NCBI RefSeq assembly: GCF_008642275.1
Contig: NZ_CP029189.1
Span: 496,001-560,000 of the forward strand
Reading direction: 5' to 3'
DNA length: 64,000 nt
Source: Streptomyces venezuelae
GTDB lineage: Bacteria; Actinomycetota; Actinomycetes; Streptomycetales; Streptomycetaceae
The translations under genes and the position numbers were made by a program. The notes beneath the pieces are model-generated. The model searched no databases. It worked only from the letters and a program-made list of their open reading frames with translations, and was not told where the DNA came from. Shown piece by piece: positions 55,118-63,554 of this stretch. Position 1 is the stretch's first letter. Each line of letters starts with the position of its first letter.

Positions 55118-57361
55118 ATGGCGAGAGCGGGCAGCGTCGGCGCCGCGCCTGACACCACGGATGCCCCTGATGCGACGGCCCAGGTGCTCGCACGGGCCGC
55201 CGTGAACGCGATGGAGGCCGTCGGTGGGTACGCGGCCGGCGTCTACCTGCGCTCACCCACCACCGGGCTGCTCCTGATGGCCGTGTTCGCCGGGCTGCCG
55301 CTGCAGCTGTTCCGGCCCTGGTGGCGGATGCAGGTGAACCGGCCGTTCCCGGTCGCCGAGGCCTACCGTTCCGGGCAGGCCGTGCACCTGCCCGACGCGG
55401 AGTCGGCCATGAGCCGCTTCCCGCAGCTGATGGCCGGACTGCCGTTCACCTTCGCCTCGCTGTACGAGCCGGTGTCCGCCGGGACGGAGCGGTTCGGCGT
55501 GCTGGTGGTGCTGCGCGAGGCGACCCCGGGGATTGCGGTCGGGACCGCGGACCGCGAACGGCTGCGACGGACCGCGGAGGTGCTGGCCTCCGACCTCACC
55601 GCCCTCGCGGCGGCCGGGGCCCGGGTGCTGTGGGAGGGCGACCCGGTGGGCGTACCGGCGCCACCGCCCGAGGCCGGTGCCGAGGGCGCCCGCAAGGCCG
55701 CGGACCGGCTCGCGCAGGCGGTGCTCTCGCTGGACCGGGAGGGCCGCATCGGCTACGTGAACACCGCGGCGGAGGAGCTGCTCGGCCTCGACGGTCCCCG
55801 TCTGCAGGGCAGGCTGCTGTGGGAGGCGCTGCCGTGGCTCGGGCATCCCGCCTACGAGGACCACTTCCGGGCGGGCTTCATGTCCGGCGAACCGGTGCAC
55901 TTCCCGGCCCGGCGCGGCCGGCACGCGCCCGGGCAGTGGCTGTCGGTGGACCTGTACCCCGCGGCCGACGGCGTGACCCTGACGCTGGGCACCTCCGCGA
56001 AACCGGTCTACGCGCCCGAGTCACGGGCCCGGCGGAACGCGGACGCCGACATGGACGCCGGCGCCGACGTGGGCGTGGACGGGGACGGGGACGCCGGGGC
56101 CGACGCTGACGCGTCCGCGTACGCGGCCCTCGACGCGTCCGCCGACGAGGCCTCGTCGCTGTACCGTCCGGTCGCCCTGGCCATCGCGCTGACGGAGGCC
56201 GTCACGGCCCGGCAGGTGTCGGCGGTGGTCACCGAGGAGCTGCTGCCGGCCTTCGGCGGCCGCCAGCTGGCGATCTACCTCCTCGACGAGCGGCACATGT
56301 ACCTCGCCTGGGAGACCGGTTTCCCGCAGGGCTTCCTCAACCGGTTCGACGGGGTCTCCCTCGATGTCCGGCTGCCCGGCGTGGAGACGCTGACCACCGG
56401 CCGGCCGCTGTTCTTCGAGTCGATGCAGCACCTGGCCGCCGCCTATCCGGGCATTCCGCTGGACGCCGACGTCGGTGCGCGCGCGTTCCTGCCGCTGATC
56501 GCCTCCGGCCGGCCGGTCGGCTCGTGCATCCTCGGCTTCGACGCGCCCCGCGGCTTCAGCCCGGAGGAGCGCACGGTCCTCACGGCGCTGGCCGGTCTGA
56601 TCGCGCAGGCGCTCGCACGGGCCCGGCGCTATGACAGCGAGGTGGAGCTCGCCCGTGGGCTGCAGTCGGCCCTGCTGCCGCACCGGCTGCCGGTTCGGGA
56701 GCACGTGGACACGGTCGGCCGCTACCTCCCCGGCAGTCTGGGCATGGACGTCGGCGGCGACTGGTACGACGTCGTCGAGACGGGCACCGGCCTGCTGGCC
56801 CTGGTCATCGGTGACGTCCAGGGTCACGGGGTGGCGGCCGCGGCGACGATGGGCCAGCTGCGCAGCGCCGTACGGGCCTTCGCGCTCAGCGGCAGCACCC
56901 CCGAGCAGGTGGTGAGCGGCACCAACCGGCTGCTCATCGACCTGGATCCGGGCCAGTTCGCGAGCTGCTGCTACATGCTGCTCGACCCGGCGACGGGCTC
57001 GCTGATGGCCGCCCGGGCCGGGCACCCCCAGCCGCTGCTGCGCCACCCGGACGGCCGGACCGAGGTGCTGGACCTGGCGGGCGGCGTGGTGCTCGGCATC
57101 GACCCGGAGGCCTCGTACCCGGTCACGGAGCTGCGGCTGACGACGGGCTCGGTCCTCGCCCTGTACACGGACGGGCTGGTGGAGAATCCGGGCCTCGACA
57201 TCGACGTCGGGGTGGAGCGGCTGCGGAAGGCCCTGCAGGCGGCCCGGCCGTCCCCGCTGGCCGAGACCGCGGACCGGCTGATCGGCGAGGCGGGCAACAG
57301 CGCCGACCGGCCGGACGACATCGCGCTGCTGCTGGCCTCCCGTACCGGCGGGGACTCGTAG
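55118..57361 (+). CDS. GAF-PAS-GAF-SpoIIE (PP2C) serine phosphatase
   Basis: The 747-residue soluble protein starts at ATG 55118 (an adjacent GTG at 55115 is possible). A GAF-like region (about 20-180) is followed by a PAS domain (about 200-300; LDREGRIGYVNTAAEELLGL), an Asp/Ala/Gly-rich linker (about 308-346), a second GAF (about 355-505) and a SpoIIE PP2C domain. The PP2C domain has GMDVGGDWYDVVETGTGLLA, VIGDVQGHGVAAAATMGQLR and YTDGLVENPG. Such Streptomyces phosphatases act on anti-anti-sigma factors. No partner gene is adjacent, and no kinase domain is fused. Confidence 0.92.
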   Translation: MARAGSVGAAPDTTDAPDATAQVLARAAVNAMEAVGGYAAGVYLRSPTTGLLLMAVFAGLPLQLFRPWWRMQVNRPFPVAEAYRSGQAVHLPDAESAMSRFPQLMAGLPFTFASLYEPVSAGTERFGVLVVLREATPGIAVGTADRERLRRTAEVLASDLTALAAAGARVLWEGDPVGVPAPPPEAGAEGARKAADRLAQAVLSLDREGRIGYVNTAAEELLGLDGPRLQGRLLWEALPWLGHPAYEDHFRAGFMSGEPVHFPARRGRHAPGQWLSVDLYPAADGVTLTLGTSAKPVYAPESRARRNADADMDAGADVGVDGDGDAGADADASAYAALDASADEASSLYRPVALAIALTEAVTARQVSAVVTEELLPAFGGRQLAIYLLDERHMYLAWETGFPQGFLNRFDGVSLDVRLPGVETLTTGRPLFFESMQHLAAAYPGIPLDADVGARAFLPLIASGRPVGSCILGFDAPRGFSPEERTVLTALAGLIAQALARARRYDSEVELARGLQSALLPHRLPVREHVDTVGRYLPGSLGMDVGGDWYDVVETGTGLLALVIGDVQGHGVAAAATMGQLRSAVRAFALSGSTPEQVVSGTNRLLIDLDPGQFASCCYMLLDPATGSLMAARAGHPQPLLRHPDGRTEVLDLAGGVVLGIDPEASYPVTELRLTTGSVLALYTDGLVENPGLDIDVGVERLRKALQAARPSPLAETADRLIGEAGNSADRPDDIALLLASRTGGDS

Positions 57362-57374
57362 CGCCTCGTGCGGG

Positions 57375-59159
57375 TCAGTCCGGGCTCGCCAGGGTGAGCG
57401 CGGTGTTCACGAGGCCGACGTGGCTGAACGCCTGTGGGAAGTTGCCGAGTTGCCGTCCGGCGAGGGGGTCGTACTCCTCCGCGAGCAGGCCCACGTCGTT
57501 GCGTACGGACAGCAGCCGCTCGAACAGGGCCCGGGCCTCCTCGCGCCGCCCCGTCATGTGCAGGGCGTCGGTCAGCCAGAACGAGCAGGCCAGGAAGGCT
57601 CCTTCGTCCCCGGGCAGCCCGTCGACGGTGGAACCCGCGGTGCTGTAGCGGCGGACCAGTCCGCTGCTGCCGAGTTCGGCTCGCACCGCGTCGACGGTGC
57701 CGACGACCCGCGGATCGTCGGGCGGCAGGAACCCGACCCTGGGGATGAGCAGGGTCGCCGCGTCCAGCTCGGCGGATCCGTAGTACTGGGTGAAGGTGCC
57801 GCGCACGGGGTCGTAGCCCCGCTCGCAGACGTCGCGGTGCACCTCGTCGCGCATGGCCCGCCAGCGTTCCACCTCGCCGTCCAGGGAAGGGTCGCTCTCC
57901 AGGGTGCGTACGGCCCGGTCGGCCGCGACCCATGCCATCACCTTGGAGTGCACGAAATGCCGGCGGGGGCCGCGGACCTCCCACAGGCCCTCGTCGGGGC
58001 GCTGCCAGTTGCGTTCGAGGAAGTCGAGCAGCGCGAGCTGGATCCGCCAGGCGTGGCGTTCGGAGGGCAGGCCGGCGGTCCGGGCCAGGTGGAGGGAGTC
58101 GATGACCTCCCCGTAGACGTCCAGCTGGAGCTGGTCGACGGCGGCGTTCCCGACGCGGACCGGGGCGGAGGAGGCATAGCCGCGCAGCCAGGGCAGTTCG
58201 CTCTCGGGGATCCGCCGCTCACCGGCGATCCCGTACATGATCTGGAGGTCGGCGGGGTCACCGGCGACCGCGCGCAGCAGCCACTCGCGCCAGGCGCGGG
58301 CCTCGTCGAGGAAGCCGGTGGACAGGAGCGAGCCGAGGGTGAGGGTGGAGTCCCGGAGCCAGCAGTACCGGTAGTCCCAGTTGCGGATGCCGCCCAGCTC
58401 CTCGGGAAGGGAGGTGGTGGCCGCGGCGGCGATGCCTCCGGTCGGGGCGTAGGTGAGGGCCTTGAGGGTGATCAGGGAGCGGGTGACCGCTTCCTGGTAG
58501 GGGCCCTCGTAGCGGCATTGCGAGGTCCATTCCCGCCAGTCGGCGAGGCTCTGCTCCAGTGCGTCGAAGGGGTCGCAGGGCTCGGGGCGCGGCCGGTGCG
58601 AGGGGTGCCAGGTCAGGACGAAGGCGACGCGCCGGCCCGCGGTGACGGGGAACTGGGAGCAGGTGCTGTTCGCCTCGCCCCAGGTGCGGACCGGGGGTTC
58701 GCTGCGGAACCAGGCGGAGTCGGGCCCGGCGACGGCGACCCGGTCGCCGTCGCTGCGGCGCACCCAGGGCACGACGTGGCCGTAGTCGAAGCGCAGGCGC
58801 AGGGTGCTGCGCATCCTGACCGTGCCGCTGATGCCCTCGACGATGCGGATGACGTCGGGGGCGACCTCACGCTGGGGCATGAAGTCGGTGACCTTGACGG
58901 TCCCGGTCTCGGTCTCCCAGTACGACTCCAGGATGAGCGATCCGTCGACGTAGGCGCGGCGGGTGCAGGGCTCGCCGACCGCGGCGTCGAGGGGCGCGAT
59001 GCGCCAGTGGCCGTTCTCCTCCTCGCCGAGGAGCTTGGCGAAGCAGGCCCCCGAGTCGAAGCGGGGCAGGCACAGCCAGTCGATCGACCCGTCTCGGCCG
59101 ACCAGTGCGCTGGTCATCAGGTCGCCGATGAGTGCGTAGTCCTCGATGGGTTGTGTCAT
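57375..59159 (-). CDS. Glycoside hydrolase family 15 protein (glucoamylase/trehalase type)
   Basis: The ATG at 59159 gives 594 residues starting MTQPIEDYALIGDLMTSALV. An N-terminal beta-sandwich is followed by the (alpha/alpha)6 barrel, with GGIRNWDYRYCWLRDSTLTL and the C-terminal catalytic region DVGLLAEEYDPLAGRQLGNF followed by PQAFSHVGLVNTAL. Actinobacterial members of this layout include acid trehalases as well as glucoamylases, so substrate remains open. With no signal peptide it should act inside the cell. It ends 13 bp from the convergent phosphatase gene. Confidence 0.92.
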   Translation of the reverse strand: MTQPIEDYALIGDLMTSALVGRDGSIDWLCLPRFDSGACFAKLLGEEENGHWRIAPLDAAVGEPCTRRAYVDGSLILESYWETETGTVKVTDFMPQREVAPDVIRIVEGISGTVRMRSTLRLRFDYGHVVPWVRRSDGDRVAVAGPDSAWFRSEPPVRTWGEANSTCSQFPVTAGRRVAFVLTWHPSHRPRPEPCDPFDALEQSLADWREWTSQCRYEGPYQEAVTRSLITLKALTYAPTGGIAAAATTSLPEELGGIRNWDYRYCWLRDSTLTLGSLLSTGFLDEARAWREWLLRAVAGDPADLQIMYGIAGERRIPESELPWLRGYASSAPVRVGNAAVDQLQLDVYGEVIDSLHLARTAGLPSERHAWRIQLALLDFLERNWQRPDEGLWEVRGPRRHFVHSKVMAWVAADRAVRTLESDPSLDGEVERWRAMRDEVHRDVCERGYDPVRGTFTQYYGSAELDAATLLIPRVGFLPPDDPRVVGTVDAVRAELGSSGLVRRYSTAGSTVDGLPGDEGAFLACSFWLTDALHMTGRREEARALFERLLSVRNDVGLLAEEYDPLAGRQLGNFPQAFSHVGLVNTALTLASPD

Positions 59160-59226
59160 TTGTGCGCTATTCCCCTGAATGTCCGGGGCCAATCAGCTCG
59201 GCCCCGGACTTCGCTCAGGGGTCGGG

Positions 59227-61782
59227 TCAGGAGATCGTGACGAACTGGCCGATGCTCGGCACGCCCTGGGCGTCGAGGGCGAAGAGCATGTAGGTCCCCG
59301 GCAGGACCACCCCGGTGTCGGCGGGTACGGACACCGTGTACGTGCCGCCTCCCGCGGCGGTGGACACCACGGGAACCCGGCGCTGGTCGTTGTCGGTGGA
59401 GTGGGTCGCGGCGGCGGCCCGCATCAGGACGAAGGACGCCACCGGGCCCTGGGTGCTCACCGTGAGCTGGGCCCCCGGCGCGGCCGTGGGGGGCACGCCC
59501 GCGGTGATGGCGGGACGGGGCTTCGGGGTGCCGTCGGCGTTGAGCAGGTACGGCGGGGTGAAGATCGCCCCGTCGGCGTGGTTGGTCGCGCAGTCGCCGC
59601 ACAGACCTCCGCCGCCGGAGAAGATCCGTCCGTCGGGCAGCAGGTTGGCCACGCTGTGGTAGTTGCGCGGAACGGCCATGGTGGCGAGCGGCGTGAAGGC
59701 GCCGGTCGCCGGATCCCACAGCTCGGGGGTCAGGACGGAGGTGGCGTCACTGAACGGCACCGGATAGGCCTGCCCGCCGAAGACGGCCACCTTGCCGTCG
59801 GGCAGTACCACGCTGTTGCTGAAGGCACGGGCGTGCTCCATGTCACCGGTGCGGGCGGCCTGGACCTGGCTGCCCGAGATGCCCACGGTGTAGGCGCGCT
59901 GGGTGGCCGGGCTGTCCTGGTAGGCGGGCGAGCCGCCCAGGGTGAGCAGTTTGCCGATGTCGTAGGCGACGGCGTTGCCGGTCATGGCGTCCTGGCTGTC
60001 GGCCCGGGTGCCGGCGGAGGTGATGCCGCCCTGCCCGCTGGTGGAGATCCAGTTCATCTGCTTGCTCGGGCCCAGTTGCAGCACCTTGCCGCCCGAAGTG
60101 GCGTGCAGCCACATGTGGTTGTCGGCCCGGTAGGGACCGGCCGGGTCGGCCGTCAGTGCCGGCACGGCGGAGACACCGGCCAGGCTGCGCCAGGTACGGG
60201 TGTCCGGGGACCAGACCTCGCCGGCCTTGTCGGTGCCCGTGGATCCGCTCCAGGACCCGCCGAGGACGAAGGCCTCGCCCGTGGAGAGCAGGGTCATGGC
60301 CTGGTAGCCGCGGGCTATGTTCATGCTCGTGGTGGCGGACCAGGTGTCGGTCGCCGGGTCGTAGATGCTCGCCTTCTCCGCGTTGCTGCCGCCGGTGACC
60401 AGGACCCGGCCGTCGGCGAGCATGGCGATGCCCGGGCAGAACATGTCGTGCCCGGTGTTGTCGATGCGGCGCTGGGTGACCTTGCCCGTCTTGAGGTCCA
60501 GGATCGCGGTCTGCGTGTAGCCGTTGCTGCCGCCGAAGCGGTCGACGGCGTACGCGGACCAGGCCAGCAGCTTGCCGCCGGGCAGGGCGGCGGTGGCCAC
60601 CGGCACCAGCGGGAAGCCGGTGATCCGGCCCCAGGAGCCGTGGACGGCCGGGCTGGCCGGGCCGCTGAGCCGGATCTCACCGGCCGAGGTCCAGGGTCCG
60701 CGGCCGCCGGCCTCGCCGGTCGCGGTCAGCCGGACGAAGCGGGCGGACGTGGCGCGGGTGAAGGTGGCGGTCTTGACGGTGTCGTCGTCCCGCCAGGTGC
60801 CCGAGGCCACCGGTGCCCCGTAGGTGACGCCGTCGGCGCTGGTGGCGACGGTGTACGCGCCCGCCCGCCCGTTGGGGCCGTCGGGACGGGGATGGTAGAC
60901 GAGGGCGGAGACGACCTCGGTGCGGTGCATGTCGATGGTGATGCTGTGCGGCAGCGGGGTGGGGGTGGGAGCGTATTTGCTGTGCCAGATGGTGCTGTCC
61001 TTGCCGTCGAGGACGTTGGCCGCGCGGCCGTTCTCGGCGCCGGTCTCCTCGTCGCTCGCGGCGGCCGTCCACCCGGCGCGGGACAGGTCGATGGTGGCCG
61101 CCGGGGTGCCGGGGTCGCCCAGCAGTTCGATCTCGGCGGCGGAGGACCAGGGCCCGCGGCCGCCCGCCTCGGTGAGCGCGGTCAGCCGGACGAACCGGGC
61201 GCCCTGGGGGGCGAATCCGAGGGTCTTGGGGCTGGCGTCGTCCGCGAGCGTGCCGGTGGCGACCGGGGTCGCCCAGCCCAGCCCGTCGGTGCTGAGGCTG
61301 ATGCTGTACTCGCCGACGCGCCCGTTGGGCCCGTTGGTGCGGGGGCGGTAGACGAGGGCGGAGACGACCTGGGTGCGGTGCATGTCGACGGTGATGACGT
61401 GCGGCAGCGGGGTGGGGGTGGGAGCCCACTTGCTGTGCCAGATGGTGGCGGTGTTCCCGTCGAGGACGTTGGCCGCGCGGCCGTTCTCGGCGCCGGTCTC
61501 CTCGTCGCTCGCCGTGGCCGTCCATCCCGCCCGGTCCAGGGTCGGAGCCGTCGGCTCCATCGCGTTCGCGGGGACGATGCCGTGGTGCGGCGACCGTTTC
61601 GCCGTCTGCTGGTCGAAGGGCACGGGGGCGGGACGGGGCGCCGGTGCGCGGCCGGCCGCCGCGGTGCTCGTGACCACGAACCACGGGGTCAGACCGACCA
61701 ACAGGGAGCCCAGGCCGAGGGCGATGAGCAGGTGGGAACGGCGTATCGCGCGATGAAGGGCGAGGAAGCGCCTGGACTGCAA
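59227..61782 (-). CDS. Galactose-oxidase-like copper radical oxidase with two discoidin domains
   Basis: The 851-residue protein has a signal/anchor near residues 17-43. Two F5/8-type C domains of 151 residues each follow (about 82-232 and 233-378), then a seven-bladed kelch-type AA5 oxidase domain and a DUF1929 C-terminal domain. The predicted Tyr-Cys cofactor is C449 (MFCPGIAM) with Y493 (ARGYQAM). Other copper ligands are Y708 and H709 (PRNYHSVA) and H794 (THSTDNDQR). Spacings match fungal galactose oxidase (44 residues Cys to Tyr, 85 His to His). It probably oxidises extracellular sugars or glycans with H2O2 release. Confidence 0.9.
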   Translation of the reverse strand: MQSRRFLALHRAIRRSHLLIALGLGSLLVGLTPWFVVTSTAAAGRAPAPRPAPVPFDQQTAKRSPHHGIVPANAMEPTAPTLDRAGWTATASDEETGAENGRAANVLDGNTATIWHSKWAPTPTPLPHVITVDMHRTQVVSALVYRPRTNGPNGRVGEYSISLSTDGLGWATPVATGTLADDASPKTLGFAPQGARFVRLTALTEAGGRGPWSSAAEIELLGDPGTPAATIDLSRAGWTAAASDEETGAENGRAANVLDGKDSTIWHSKYAPTPTPLPHSITIDMHRTEVVSALVYHPRPDGPNGRAGAYTVATSADGVTYGAPVASGTWRDDDTVKTATFTRATSARFVRLTATGEAGGRGPWTSAGEIRLSGPASPAVHGSWGRITGFPLVPVATAALPGGKLLAWSAYAVDRFGGSNGYTQTAILDLKTGKVTQRRIDNTGHDMFCPGIAMLADGRVLVTGGSNAEKASIYDPATDTWSATTSMNIARGYQAMTLLSTGEAFVLGGSWSGSTGTDKAGEVWSPDTRTWRSLAGVSAVPALTADPAGPYRADNHMWLHATSGGKVLQLGPSKQMNWISTSGQGGITSAGTRADSQDAMTGNAVAYDIGKLLTLGGSPAYQDSPATQRAYTVGISGSQVQAARTGDMEHARAFSNSVVLPDGKVAVFGGQAYPVPFSDATSVLTPELWDPATGAFTPLATMAVPRNYHSVANLLPDGRIFSGGGGLCGDCATNHADGAIFTPPYLLNADGTPKPRPAITAGVPPTAAPGAQLTVSTQGPVASFVLMRAAAATHSTDNDQRRVPVVSTAAGGGTYTVSVPADTGVVLPGTYMLFALDAQGVPSIGQFVTIS
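60655..61086 (-). repeat. Discoidin domain repeat, copy 2
   Basis: This copy encodes the second F5/8-type C domain. It is shifted exactly 453 bp from copy 1, with long runs of identical bases around DEETGAENGRAANVLDG and WAPTPTPLPH/YAPTPTPLPH, indicating a recent in-frame duplication. Confidence 0.8.
61087..61539 (-). repeat. Discoidin domain repeat, copy 1
   Basis: This is the first copy of the 151-codon tandem duplication within the oxidase gene. It begins at LDRAGWTATASDEETGAENG and is followed directly by the second copy (LSRAGWTAAASDEETG). Confidence 0.8.
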
Positions 61783-61947
61783 TCTGACCTCCTGGGGCGG
61801 ACTGATGTGCCCCGTAGAAGATAGGTGAGCACAGCAGCAACTCGCCTGAGGTCAAAGAGAGTTGGCGCAAAACTGTCTGGCTGGTCGGAACGCGCCGGCG
61901 CCGGGCGGGCCGCGGCGGCCCACCCGGCGTGCGCACCGGCCCCCGGA

Positions 61948-62511
61948 TCAGTCGCGCACGAGGAGCAGTACGGCGCCGAGGACCAGGCCGAGGGTGACGG
62001 CGAGGGCGCCGTGGGCGAGGCGGTGGCCCCGCAGGACGGGCAGGAAGCGGTCGACGGCGTACCGTCCGGGCCCGGTGAGGGCGAGGGCCGCGGCGCCCGC
62101 GGTCAGCAGCAGCTCGTACTCGATGCCCTTCGGGGCGAAGAAGGCTCCGGCGCCGTGGACGGCGATCGCGTTGACGAGGGTGCCGACGATGGCGGCTCCG
62201 GCGAGGGGGGTGAGCAGCCCGAGGGCGAGGCCGAGCCCGCCGAGGGTCTCGGTGAGACCGGCGAGGACCGCCATGGCGTCACCCGCCGGGTAGCCGCTGG
62301 CGGTGAAGAACTGGCCGGTGCCGCTGATGCCGCCGCCCCCGAACCAGCCGAAGAGCTTCTGCGTGCCGTGCGCCGCCATGGTCAGACCGAGGACCAGGCG
62401 CAGCAGGAGCAGGCCGGTGTCGTGACCCGGGGTGGAGGGGGCGGAGGGCTCGGGGCGTGCGGCCGGCGCGGCGGCCTGCGGCTTCGTCGCGGTGACGGAG
62501 GGGCTGGTCAT
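61948..62511 (-). CDS. DoxX-family membrane protein
   Basis: The 187-residue protein has an Ala/Pro-rich cytoplasmic N terminus and four membrane helices, starting with LLLLRLVLGLTMAAHGTQKL. That motif and FGGGGISGTGQFFTASGYPA are typical of DoxX. Mycobacterial DoxX works with superoxide dismutase and a thiosulphate sulphurtransferase in redox control, but those partners are not nearby. It is divergent from a MarR regulator. The inverted operator copies between them (62559-62616) suggest it is the repressed target. Confidence 0.92.
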   Translation of the reverse strand: MTSPSVTATKPQAAAPAARPEPSAPSTPGHDTGLLLLRLVLGLTMAAHGTQKLFGWFGGGGISGTGQFFTASGYPAGDAMAVLAGLTETLGGLGLALGLLTPLAGAAIVGTLVNAIAVHGAGAFFAPKGIEYELLLTAGAAALALTGPGRYAVDRFLPVLRGHRLAHGALAVTLGLVLGAVLLLVRD

Positions 62512-62558
62512 CGGTGGGTCCTTCCGGTCGAGCGGCCCGATGGGGAGGCAGGGAGGGT

Positions 62559-62616
62559 GTTGTTCAAATTCGAACCGCTAGCCCCGACCCTAACCATTGA
62601 TTCAAATTGGAACAAC
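62559..62616. promoter_or_regulatory. Two inverted operator copies between doxX and marR genes
   Basis: GTTGTTCAAATTCGAA (62559-62574) and TTCAAATTGGAACAAC (62601-62616) match each other in inverse orientation at 14 of 16 positions. They form an AT-rich island in GC-rich DNA. They lie 48 bp before the DoxX start and 17 bp before the MarR start, so a bound MarR dimer could block both promoters. Confidence 0.72.
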
Positions 62617-62633
62617 CCGTGTAGTCTGGGGTC

Positions 62634-63098
62634 ATGGCTGAACCGAGATGGTTGGACGACCGCGAGATGCGCGCCTGGAGCGGATTCCTGGCGGCTTCGG
62701 CCCTGGTGAACCGCCGCCTCGACCAACAGCTCAAGGACGACGCCGGGCTCTCGCACCCCCAGTACGAGATCCTCGTGCGGCTCGCCGCGGCGCCCGGGCG
62801 CGAACTGCGGATGACCGAGCTGGCCAACGGCCTGATCAACTCCAAGAGCGGGCTGACCTACCAGGTCACCCAGATGGAGAAGGCCGGTCTGGTCCGCCGC
62901 CGCAGCTGTCCCTCCGACGTCCGCGGCGTCTTCGCCGTCCTCACCGACGCCGGCCGGGCCAAGCTGGAGGAGGCCGCCCCCGGGCACGTGGCGACGGTCC
63001 GGGAGATCCTCGTCGACGTCCTCACCCCCGGACAGCTCGACGCCCTCGCCGACGGTCTGGGCGAGGTCGGCCGCCGGCTGCGCGGAGAGGGCGCCTGA
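62634..63098 (+). CDS. MarR-family transcriptional regulator
   Basis: The 154-residue protein has a central winged helix (LSHPQYEILVRLAAAPGREL, then LANGLINSKSGLTYQVTQME and a wing with KAGLVRRRSCPSDVRGVFAV) and terminal dimerisation helices. It starts only 17 bp after a candidate operator, with little room for a leader, so autorepression is likely. Effectors of such regulators are often phenolics or oxidants; the DoxX neighbour favours redox control. Confidence 0.92.
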   Translation: MAEPRWLDDREMRAWSGFLAASALVNRRLDQQLKDDAGLSHPQYEILVRLAAAPGRELRMTELANGLINSKSGLTYQVTQMEKAGLVRRRSCPSDVRGVFAVLTDAGRAKLEEAAPGHVATVREILVDVLTPGQLDALADGLGEVGRRLRGEGA

Positions 63099-63153
63099 GC
63101 GGATCTCGGCGCCGGCGGGGTAGCGCGACCCGGTATCGGGGTATAGGGCCGCC

Positions 63154-63450
63154 ATGGACGGAAAGGTCTGGCTCGTTCTGGGCACCCTGGTCGCGGTGGG
63201 ACTCGCCGTGCTCGCCGCCGTGCTGCTCACCCGGGTCTTCGCGGCCCGGCGACTGCTGGTCGACGCGGGGATCCCGCTGCAGGACAAGGCTCTGTTCTGG
63301 GTCGCGGTCGTCTACACGATCTCGCCGGTGGACCTGATCCCGGACCCGGTATACCTGGACGACATCGGGATCCTGCTGCTGGCGCTGCGCGCGCTGCACT
63401 CGGCGGCCGGAGCCGCCCGCTCCTCGAAGGAGCCCGGCGCCCCCGCCTGA
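63154..63450 (+). CDS. DUF1232 (YkvA-like) membrane protein
   Basis: The 98-residue protein has a first membrane helix (VWLVLGTLVAVGLAVLAAVL). The DUF1232 core follows: DKALFWVAVVYTISPVDLIP, then DPVYLDDIGILLLALRAL. The SPVDLIPD motif is diagnostic. Its function is not established. It lies 55 bp downstream of the MarR gene on the same strand and may be co-transcribed with it. Confidence 0.9.
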   Translation: MDGKVWLVLGTLVAVGLAVLAAVLLTRVFAARRLLVDAGIPLQDKALFWVAVVYTISPVDLIPDPVYLDDIGILLLALRALHSAAGAARSSKEPGAPA

Positions 63451-63554
63451 GCCCTCCGGGTCGGACGTGCCGGCCGAAGAGGACCGGATTCCCGTCCGGG
63501 TCGACCACGACGGCGACGGCCGACGACGGGCTGCGACGGGCGGGAAGCGGGAGG

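Noticed and set aside
59179..61824. 881-codon frame antisense to the galactose-oxidase-like gene
   Set aside because: It is Gly/Val/Asp-rich shadow coding; the opposite strand carries all catalytic motifs.
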